Below, piece by piece: positions 55,801 through 64,000 of a stretch of 64,000 nt of DNA. Made by a program: the position numbers and the translations under genes. The first letter of the stretch is position 1. Every line of letters starts with the position of its first letter. The notes beneath the pieces are model-generated. The model had not been told where the DNA came from. It ran no database searches and worked only from the letters and a program-made list of their open reading frames with translations. This DNA is from Utricularia gibba (Eukaryota > Streptophyta > Magnoliopsida > Lamiales > Lentibulariaceae), in NCBI GenBank assembly GCA_002189035.1, contig NEEC01000013.1:1860001-1924000 (forward strand), given 5' to 3'.

Positions 55801-55958
55801 ACGATCAACACTGTATTCCCACTAGTCCTCCTCCCCTGCTTGCTTCCCCAATGCATTTCCTTCCCACTTGATTCTTGGAGCTGTCTGTGTAGGTACTTTG
55901 GACAATTCTAATGTCTGCTTTCATCGGATATTCGATTCACCAGAGAAAGCGGCAGTGA
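49886..55958 (+). CDS. Double uridine kinase-like/CYTH membrane protein (TTM-related)
   Basis: A 26-exon gene whose phases all agree, giving 950 residues. Exons begin at 49886, 50313, 50538, 50890, 51064, 51242, 51463, 51648, 51786, 52165, 52591, 52759, 53053, 53251, 53592, 53914, 54191, 54342, 54589, 54734, 55027, 55183, 55307, 55510, 55693 and 55893. It holds two similar modules. Each has a P-loop GIGGPSGSGKTS, a VVGGVH motif (HFSLLSKV or HSHLISRV) and FPMF..HIEP. Each continues into a CYTH-like region (FIEMYLRPP or FVDIYLRLSG, then AEFEVGKMTLGGLLAL or VDFDISISTVAGLLNL). The C-terminus has a coiled-coil stretch (DDMQVRIKRLETWQTI) and a final helix (TILMSAFIGYSI) with a basic end, a tail anchor as in plant TTM1/TTM2. 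Those proteins have one module; this one has two. By family it may hydrolyse pyrophosphate or act on nucleosides; its real substrate is unknown. Confidence 0.93.
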
Positions 55959-56405
55959 TCTGGTGGAAGTCCAAAGTTTTGGAGCTCTGAACACGGGAAA
56001 CAGGGGAGGCTTTAGATTTCAAAGCCATTGATGGTTAGTTGGATCGCATAGTAGCCCTGTACATGCATAAACTGATACAAGGAATTCATTGTGTAAATCA
56101 TGACTGCTCTTCTAGATGACAACTAACAGAATGAACCATCTGGTAGTATCAGTACAGTTGGGGCATAAAACCAAAAGAAGAACAAGTAGTGGGGCGAAAG
56201 TAAGTTTTAGTAAAATTTGAAGGACCAAATTGACAATTTTGGAAGTAGACAACCAAAACGGGTAATAGAAAGGGTAGAACCGGAATTTTCTTTAGACCCT
56301 TGTAAAACCCTAATGTCTGGAACCTTCCAGGGTTATGTTTAAAGAGCTCGCCACTGTGTAAATATTCAGTTGCTTCACAAAATCGGAAGACTTGGGATTT
56401 CGGAG
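55959..56405. other. Intergenic region before the chaperonin-10 gene
   Basis: A 447-base gap with the 3' flank of the kinase-CYTH gene and the promoter of the chaperonin gene. No gene seen. Confidence 0.6.
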
Positions 56406-56849
56406 ATGGCTAAGCGGTTGATTCCGGCATTTAACAGAGTGCTTGTGGAGAAAATTGTTGCCCCTTCGCAGACCGCTGCCGGCATTCTCCTCCCGGAAAA
56501 GTCTTCCAAGGTATAAGTCTCATCGTATCGAGTTCACTCCTGTTTTGTGGATGCTCAACGCAAGCGCGATTTGGGTTTTGTCTGCAGCTCAATTCGGCAA
56601 AAGTTGTGGCTGTTGGGCCAGGACTGCGTAACGAGCAAGGGAATTATATCGCTCCTGCGGTGAAAGAAGGCGACACCGTTCTCTTGCCGGAGTACGGCGG
56701 AACTCAAGTCAAATTGGGTGAAAAAGAGTGAGTCTGTGGGTTGTACATTGGAATTTTTTTCTGTGTCCTTGCTTTCTAAAAGGCAATTCCTGTGTTTCAG
56801 GTACCAATTGTTTAGAGACGAGGATCTGCTGGGTATCTTGCATGACTGA
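56406..56849 (+). CDS. CPN10: 10-kDa chaperonin (CPN10/HSP10), mitochondrial type
   Basis: Co-chaperonin that caps the Cpn60 barrel in the mitochondrial matrix. Exons are 56406-56510, 56588-56727 and 56801-56849, giving 97 residues, the usual size for the single-domain form. Motifs: RLIPAFNRVLVEKIV at the start, the mobile loop TAAGILLPEKSSK, then AKVVAVGPGLRN, VLLPEYGGTQVKLGEKEYQLFRDEDLLGIL. It is not the double Cpn20 form of chloroplasts. All introns are GT-AG. Confidence 0.96.
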
Positions 56850-57228
56850 TGAATCAAGGACTATTCGCAGTTCTAGTTGTGTTTCTGTGTTTTTATCTCC
56901 GGTTATGTGGAACTGATTTCCTGTTGATGAGCATTGAGTACTTATGATTTCTTGATTGGGTTACGCGACTTCATGATTCTTGAGCATCTTTTCAAAAGTT
57001 TGATGGAATGGAATACATACAAACCATCTGTCTGAATGGTAAAATAGAATAGTGTTCAACATGACTCACAGAATACTGCTGAATGGGTCAACTGAGATGG
57101 GGTGCGGAGATGTACTCTTATACACATGATATCACCGAAATGTATGTACAAGAGGCAACCAAGGTTGCCTTTTGTACGTTACAGGGTGACCTTTGACATG
57201 TTCTAATAGAATTACAACACAATTTGGC
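56850..57228. other. Convergent 3' flanks of chaperonin-10 and membrane-protein genes
   Basis: No gene seen. Confidence 0.6.
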
Positions 57229-58626
57229 TTACTTAAGATCTTGTAATTTCGGCGAATTGATTAGCGACACCAGGAGTTTGTTGCACGTGGCAACTCCAAA
57301 AGCCGCTGCTAGATGCCACCCCGCATGGAGAAATGGTGTCTCCGGGAAAATATCGTCCGCGAAGAAAAGTGCTCCCCCTAACAGCGATGACATTTTGTGC
57401 AAGGTATGTGCTGTTCTAAGATCAGGATCTTTAACTGCTCTCTTTGCAAATGTCACCTGAAATGAAGCAAGCAACACTCAGCTCTGTAAACTTGATGTTT
57501 CCAAGTGATATTCTGTTTAAGTTCGGCATAGAACCCATTAGTGCATGCCTTACTAAACTCATTCCAGATCCTACATCGAGTCACTAACAAAGGGACAGGA
57601 ATCTGCCGAGAACTTGCCTCCATCATTCCGGTGTGAACAGCAGAAACCATAAGTGGTTGTACAGGGAGAGCCATTGCGGATGCAGCCATAAGAAGTTTGG
57701 AGTTTTCGTTTCTAAGGGCTCTTGACAGGCACTGCAAAAGAAATACATTGTGATCCAAAGCAACTATCAAGTTGAAGCTGCAACAGAAAGCCAATGTTTC
57801 AGCTCTAGCATTGAACAACTTCTGATACTGATCCTTGTTGAAGGATCAATACTCACCACTGACGCTGTAGCTATCATGGTATAGTCAGCCCACCTAAGGT
57901 ACTTCCGCAGCTCACCACTAGAAGAATGGTACAAGCTCGAAGCAACTCCAACTCCCACCAGAGAACTTCCATATATTTTGCAATTGAGATTGTTCCTGCA
58001 TTGAAGGAGCTCAACCGTTGGGAACAGCAATTCGGGTTTGAAAAACAGGCCAGGGCTCAGGAATATAAGTTCACCTTGGAGCCTGGATACCCAAAAGGAT
58101 AAATGGAATAGAGGTCACCACATTAGCAATTCTTTCAGCAAGATTCCTATCACCTGCAAAAGGCACACAGTCAGTTACATATTTGCTCAAACTCAACATG
58201 AATTCAGTCCACTAGATTCTAAGCCTGAAATACCGCTTGCGCAGCAACGGATTGGCCTTAAGCATGGCGGTCTTTGCTGCCACATTTTCCTGATGATGGT
58301 ATTTTTCTAAGCTCGATAAACAGTGAAAGGATGACTTAGAACGATCAAGGTGAATCTGAACTCACTGCACTGTCAGCAGCTGGCCGCTTCCGTAGCCCGA
58401 AACGAAGGAAGAATCGTCATTCTGATTCACCTCTATGGAAGAAAAGGGTGAGTGAGGATCCAACCGCACTCCATGCAATCCATTTAAAACACTCAAATTG
58501 CCCTCGGGATTCATATTGGATTTGGCAATCAGTCAGCAGAAAGAGACTGATTGCCAAAAGGGAAATGAGTGCTCCAAGGTTTGAGACTGGATAGGAACAA
58601 AGAAGCAGATAATCAGAATGACTCAA
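57229..58626 (-). CDS. Conserved plant multi-pass membrane protein, function unknown
   Basis: Minus-strand exons are 58626-58431, 58153-58075, 57995-57857, 57731-57618 and 57456-57229, giving 251 residues. The sequence is rich in hydrophobic segments (LGALISLLAISLFLL, IAWSAVGSSLTLFF, SSLVGVGVASSLYH, AASAMALPVQPLMVSAV). It has conserved-looking blocks: RNLAERIANVVTSIPF, YHSSSGELRKYLRWADYTMIAT, CLSRALRNEN, HTGMMEVTFAKRA, HKMSSLLGGALFFADD and FPETPFLHAGWHLAAAFG. The spaced His and Asp residues recall the CREST/ceramidase-like membrane hydrolases, but I cannot confirm that. The intron between 57618 and 57456 starts GAG|GCAAGT, a classic GC-AG donor. The start is the first ATG of the first exon; an upstream exon near 59000 is possible. 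Confidence 0.75.
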
Positions 58627-60299
58627 TCATACACGAGAAGAAGGCTACACAAACACTACATACAGGATGAAGAAGCCATTAATGTCATCTCTATAAACTA
58701 CGCCTAACCAACAACGACTCGGGCAATCAGGAACCTGAGTTCGATTGCGGACTCTCTTAGCTGCCAGATCTTTCATTTATTATGCGCTAAACTGACCCAT
58801 ATGGAACCATATGCATAATTCGAGACATGATCAGAGCTCCCAGGCTTCAAAATCGCAACCTACGGTTTGCACGATTGAATTTAAACATTCAAAAGCATGT
58901 ACACTGATAATAATGCCGATCAAAAAAACACCCAGAACCCAAAAACTCAAGCATTCAATCACAACATCACGATCACCCGACTCGCCCCCATCGACCCCCC
59001 ACGATTTCCCAGAAACCGGCATGCAACCCCAAGACCCAGTTTCCCCAAAGAAAACTGGATTCGCAGAGAAGAATTGGAAGAGAAACTCACCGGATGAAGA
59101 ATCGTGCGGCTAGTTGGAGAGATCAGGAGCCATATATATGCGCAAGACACGGGTGTTGTGAAGTATTGACGGAAGATGCGAATTCAAAAGGGTATCTTCC
59201 CAAGGACCGGAGATCTACGCGTATCATCCCATTGGTCCTCTTACAATATAATCAATTTTTTTATTTTCCTATTTATTTAAATGCATAAAAAAACCACTTA
59301 AATTGAACACGTTTTTTTTTCAATGGCAACACTAGCATTGACCACGTGTATTAAATAAATGTTATAATTGATGTAAAGCAATTTGCGTATAGTACGCTGT
59401 CAATTTATTTGAAAAAATATAATTAATGTGCATATTTTTTATATTATATATAAATTTTCCAAATATTTATTTATTTTTATATTTTCCAACTATATTAAAT
59501 TATAAAAAAATTAAAATGGTAGAAAATTAGATTTGCAATAATTTAGTACCATGTAAGACATTCACATTGGCATTTCCTAATCTTTCGTATTGTGTTATTC
59601 TGATTTATGAGGTATATATTAAAATAAGTAATTTTATATCGAGAAATAAAATTTAAATAGTAAAATATATAAAATATTATAGATCAATATTAATTTATTT
59701 TATTTAATCTTTGTAATATAATTTAAATTTTAGATGTATTAATGCTATCAATAGTATGCATCTTTTCTTCTAGCTTTGTATTTTAGTTTGGAGATATGAG
59801 CAAGTTGTATTGTGATGCCTGTGCGTGAATTCAAGTCTCTTGCGAATGGAGTCCTCAGTTCAGAAGCCATTGAATGCAGAAGCAGAAGCGCTCCTCCTCT
59901 TTCTCTCTGCCTGTTTGACTGCTTGACAGCCATGTTCCATCTGTAGCACCAGCTCCCTCCCCCCTCGTTTCCACTTAAAAAAACACAAACAAAATGCTCA
60001 GAGTTCGAAGATCCTTCAGAAGAGAAGATGAGAGATACACCAGTCATTTATATCGATTCTAAACGAGCGGCGTCTGTGAAATCATCCCAAGTGTCGCCAT
60101 CACTTTCTGCTGCTCGGTAACCATACAAAGCTCAGTCTTTCACTTTCTCTCCCCATTCTCTCGAACTCTTCTTCTTCTTCTTCTTCCATTTTTTGTTTCC
60201 TTTTCAGATCCTCTCCACTTTCTCCGGGTTCCCTCTTCCTTGGGTTCTTTTGCCGCTTTTTCCTCCCAACAGCTTTCCGCGAGCGTGCAACTCTAGAAA
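58627..60299. other. Divergent promoters and A/T-rich DNA upstream of the CLE gene
   Basis: The right part of 58627-59150 is probably the 5' leader of the membrane-protein gene. 59240-59760 is very A/T-rich. 60000-60299 is the leader of the CLE gene and includes a CTT microsatellite at about 60166-60187. A 100-codon minus-strand frame at 59748-60047 has no recognised family. Confidence 0.5.
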
Positions 60300-60551
60300 A
60301 TGACGGTTTCTTTGAGGATGAAGAGACAGCGATGTGAAGCCGTTTCTAAAGTTGTTACTTTTTCAATTGGGTTGCTCCTGATTCTCTCATCCGTGGATGC
60401 AACCAGCCGATCACGGTGGGCGCCGGCGAGGGAAGAGCGGTTCTTTCATCCGAAAGCTTTGAGTAATGAAACGGAGGCTCATCGGATGTATGCTGGTTTT
60501 GAAGAGGAGGAGAGACTGGTGCAAACCGGACCAAACCCCCTTCACAACTGA
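60300..60551 (+). CDS. CLE-family signalling peptide precursor, CLE16/CLE17-like
   Basis: Secreted peptide hormone precursor of 83 residues, single exon. The N-terminus is basic, then a hydrophobic signal peptide (VVTFSIGLLLILSSVDA). A variable region follows, and the CLE dodecapeptide RLVQTGPNPLHN forms the last 12 residues, right before the stop. Most CLE peptides have Pro at position 4. CLE16 and CLE17 of Arabidopsis have His there (from memory), and this one has Gln. The other key positions (R1, G6, P7, N8, P9, L10, H11, N12) fit the consensus. Such peptides are cleaved from the precursor and perceived by LRR receptor kinases in meristem and vascular control. Receptor and tissue are unknown here. 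Confidence 0.93.
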   Translation: MTVSLRMKRQRCEAVSKVVTFSIGLLLILSSVDATSRSRWAPAREERFFHPKALSNETEAHRMYAGFEEEERLVQTGPNPLHN

Positions 60552-63500
60552 AGCTGAAATTCAGAAAAAACATACATATAATGGAACTTTGCTACCATGG
60601 ATTCTGATGCGCTGCTTCTTTTCCTCACTGATGTTGTTTGCCGTTTTCTTCATTAGAATTAATTGTAGCAAAGACGACTCTTTAGGTTGTATTCTCTTCA
60701 GTCAGTTCAATCAATCCTGATTGCTTCTTCTGTTCCCTATCAAACCATGTCCCAGAAAAGCACACTCTTACATCCACATAAAAGTGATCACCTCGGCAGC
60801 TCTAAAGCATGCACTCCTTGAAAACTGCCCATTTTGGCTGCTTTTCTTATTCATGTAATGAAATCATATTTCCAGGGTTCACTTCGTAAACTATTTCATA
60901 TGTGATGTACTTGAAACCAAACTCCACAAAACTGTTCGAAAGACAGCCAGCCAAGTGTCTTCCTTTCAACACTCTTCATTGGACAGTGTGTGTTTATGTA
61001 TGATAGGTTTATTATTATTGCTAGAGGGAAGAAGGTAAATCAAATGGCAAGGCTGAGTCAGAAGGATGCAGAAAAAGAGCAGTTTTTTTTATGTATATGG
61101 TATCTAGACGGCCATATAGATGATACTCGTCACTGCTGCCCTTTCTTGTTTCCCTTTCCTTGCAGTATGTGTTGTGGATTCTTGTTTTTCTTTTGTGTGT
61201 CCGGTTCGGGTTCCGCTGCTGCTGCTGCTGCTGCTGTTCTGTTAAAACATTTACTGTTGGTGTCTTAATGCTGCAGTTATTGTTCTTCATCTACTCTTTC
61301 GGTCTCAAGCATTTGATTTGATTCTTCTCCCATTGGCCGCAGTGGCACCAACCTCCGCACTTTTTGCCACCTCCCGTCCCCACAACCTGCAACACCCTCC
61401 TCCTCATCCAAATATACAACATGTTTAGTCTTGGTACTTTACCATACCTAACCCACACTGGTGTTGTACATGGCTCGAAATAATAGATATCTTGCAAATC
61501 GTTATGAGTCATTCTGTACATGGCATACCGTTTTAAAACTTGTTTTAAGTAAATCATCTTTTATATTGAAAGCTTATTCGTCTAAGGATACGTCAAAATT
61601 AAAATTATTGTTTTATGTTAGACTTCAACTATACCACAAAGTGATCAGGATGTTCTTGACGATACAAATCGAAATAACTGATTCGATGAGAATGTGATTT
61701 TTGACTTACAAAACATAGGTGTTTCATTTTATGATGTGAAATTTTAGTTTTTGAGACGATCCATTGCAATATTACGGATGTGTGATCAACACACATACAA
61801 ATTATAAGGACACAAAGTTTTGGTAACTCGGAAATCCGAAGGAAAAATCAGAAACGCTCAACATGTTAAACAAATTGATTTTAATAGAATTGAATAAATC
61901 GATATAATAATCGATCATAATCAAAATCTGAATAGCATTTAAAACATATGCATATATTGTATGTAAAATGTTTGGTGTATAGTAAAATGAGAGATAAATA
62001 AGATGTGTAAATAAGATAAATAATGAAATAGTAGAAATTGATGTGGTTGGGTTAATAGCGAAGTAAGTTTGTAATGTTTGATAAATAATTTTACAAGGAT
62101 AAAAAAAAAAAGAAAATGAGAATTCAGTGATTCCCACGTACCATGCAATGACACATCATCATTATTACACAATGAACAAAAGATGCTGTGTCCGCTCGTA
62201 CGGTCCACATCCTATCGCTTTTATGATGTCCATACCTTAAGTTAGGTAAACACACACAACTAACCGCCCTGCTTACTTATTACTCTCATTTATTCAAAAA
62301 AAATTGGATGTGTATTTTGTTTCTATCTCAGACATTAAATTCATTTTTATTACAAAATGTCATCTTTTGAAATAATTCTAAGTTTTCACCACACCCAACA
62401 AACACGAGTTAATTTGAAAAATACCCACTGTAATTTAACTATATGATAAAAGTATTCATCTTATGTTAAAAAAATAGTTTTAATGTATAAGAGATACTAG
62501 TACAATAGATACTTTAATAAAAGACCCAACAAACATAGCATATGAGACTACTGGAGTACATGTGGTTGGTCATCCCGACCCGACCCGACCTCGTAAACAG
62601 TGGCTGAGGTTGAAGTATTTTTTGAGAGGGATCCATTTGTAGGATTATTTTGAATTAAAAAAATAAATACTTATAGCTGGTTTGCAAATGCTTTTGTACT
62701 TCAATAGGATTGGAGAAGGTAAAGGGACAGCCCCATGGATATTTATATGGGGAACATGGATGGTCATTGTCTCCTTCTCCCCTCCGTACATGGGTTGGTG
62801 GCTATGGTTTTAAATAAGATATATTAATTGTAAATTTGAAAAAAAATGACATCAATGGAAAAGGTTTGTGATAGAAGTATGAATCTCACGTTGGTTACAG
62901 ATGAATAAAAAATATAAAATTGAATAAAATGATTACGCAAATCTTACATGATATATTTTTTTCAACATGGTAAAAATTCTTAACATGAACTCCAAAGTTA
63001 AAAAGAATGTAAAATTATTAAGGTTGTATATTCAAAACAAATAATATTGTATAAATTGTAAAGATATTTTTGTTATGTTCAAATCGAATAATATTAAAAA
63101 TTAGTGTTTGGTAGTATTAGAGTGGGCGAAGTCCAATCCAATGGGCTCAATAAAGGCCCAAATGTGAAAGGTGGGGGAATGTGGGGCTAGATGGGCTCCG
63201 CCACGTGGTAGTTTTTTAATGGTAAAATATTTTAATAAAATAGTAATTGATACATTGATGGTTGGGAATTCATAAATTTGATAACATTTTAATAAAATTG
63301 ATTATCTTTAATATTAATTTTCTGTATTGATATTTAAATAAATTGAGTATCGATAAATTTATAAATCATCCAATGATATTTTACAATGTTGGAGGTGATA
63401 TCTGGTGCGGTAAACTCCAGCGAAGAACGGGTGCACCGTCGCTGTGACTGGAAACTGGAAGCATTTCGGTTACCGAGTCCCATCATTATTCTTCATTCTG

Positions 63501-64000
63501 CATGTATTCAAAGTGTCTGACTGTGCAAAGGCTGGACAGATTCATTCATGTCTCCGTACGATTCTGAATCCGGTGATCTTGTTTTTTCAGAGTTTCCCGT
63601 TCCGAGCGCACTCTTCGATCTCCGAGAAATCCAGGAATTCATCGAAACCGCTGCCCAGCAGAAACCTGTGAAAACACCGACAGTTTACAGCTTCTGATTT
63701 GAGGCGACGAAGAGTTCGAATCTGAATTCAACGCCGGGAGTTCAGTCGATCATACTTGTCTAAGAGAGATGAAGCCATGGCTTGGCAGCCGCCTCGGATC
63801 GTTGACTGCATGTTCACAGCAATATTCGGGTTGTGGATGCTCTGCCGGAGATGGATCCACCCGTACTCCCCATGCTCTGCATCTGAAACCTTGGCCCTGA
63901 ATTTCAAAACATGGGAATGCATACGCTGTGAACTTGAAAATCCATGAAACCCTCTTCACAAAACCCCAACTTGAATGGCTTACCTGTACATGTAGGCGTC
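60552..64000. other. A/T-rich intergenic tail of the window
   Basis: About 3.4 kb. Contains a (CTG)n run at about 61215-61234, a CCGAC repeat at about 62576-62590 and GGCCCA/TGGGCT motifs at 63139-63198. From 63400 on the composition is more balanced, as if a gene borders the window. On the minus strand a good donor, TACAG|GTAAGCC, lies at about 63978-63990, so the last bases may be the 3' end of an exon of a gene that continues beyond the window. No product can be named. Confidence 0.45.
61215..61235 (+). repeat. CTG trinucleotide microsatellite
   Basis: About seven GCT units in non-coding DNA about 660 bases downstream of the CLE stop codon. Confidence 0.85.

Noticed and set aside
57996-58074. 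Open reading FLSPGLFFKPELLFPTVELLQC in the membrane-protein gene, which first suggested a frameshift
   Set aside because: It lies inside an intron. Splicing from CCAAG|GTGAAC to AATGCAG|G joins QAPR to NNLNCK in frame, so no break is needed.
58376-58430. In-frame TGA followed by RFFLRFGLRKRPAADS after exon 1 of the membrane-protein gene
   Set aside because: A donor at AGAG|GTGAAT just before it gives the right phase for the next exon, so the stretch is probably intronic.
59748-60047. 100-codon minus-strand open frame upstream of the CLE gene
   Set aside because: No domain, low complexity in places, and it overlaps the likely CLE promoter.

Overview
This window is nuclear DNA of a flowering plant, most likely a eudicot. 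Genes are split by many short GT-AG introns, intergenic DNA is strongly A/T-rich, and the products are typical land-plant families: a CLE signalling peptide, a GARP transcription factor, an RLP4-type malectin/LRR protein, DUF789, DUF1639, and a mitochondrial ATP synthase beta subunit with a presequence. I cannot name the species. No rRNA, tRNA, CRISPR array or viral genome was recognised.

Layout from left to right. (1) 1.5-10.2 kb: RLP4-like malectin/LRR membrane protein (+), HHO/NIGT1-type GARP factor (+), S1/P1 nuclease (+), DUF1639 protein (-). (2) 10.2-15.8 kb: A/T-rich DNA with a doubtful short gene and a decayed C2H2 zinc-finger gene (-). (3) 15.8-27.5 kb: DUF789 protein (+), RING-H2 ubiquitin ligase (+), DUSP12/YVH1-like phosphatase (-), and Elongator subunit ELP2 (+); the last two diverge from a shared 1.1-kb promoter region. 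(4) 27.5-30.6 kb: a foldback repeat, a broken RING-H2 gene, and a complete non-autonomous hAT-type transposon with an 8-bp target duplication. (5) 30.9-41.4 kb: two tandem ATP synthase beta genes that share an almost identical internal tract, then an ALIX/BRO1 gene only 345 bp downstream. (6) 41.9-56.9 kb: ribose-5-phosphate isomerase (+), RING-CH membrane E3 (-), small J-domain protein (+), a 26-exon gene encoding two kinase-plus-CYTH modules in one protein (+), and chaperonin-10 (+). (7) 57.2-64 kb: a conserved multi-pass membrane protein (-), a CLE peptide gene (+), and a long A/T-rich tail.

The genes are mostly unrelated housekeeping and signalling functions, not a pathway cluster. Two recurrent oddities deserve attention. 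First, the RLP4-like and DUSP12-like genes contain four reading-frame breaks. Each is mended by one extra base in a short G/C run, which suggests consensus errors rather than true decay. Second, three introns appear to use GC donors. The most biologically interesting items are the hAT element and its internal palindromic repeats, the apparent gene conversion between the ATP synthase copies, the double kinase-CYTH protein, and a CLE peptide with Gln at position 4.

Coordinates of exons were worked out by hand from splice sites, phase and remembered family sequences; none has been checked against RNA or databases.
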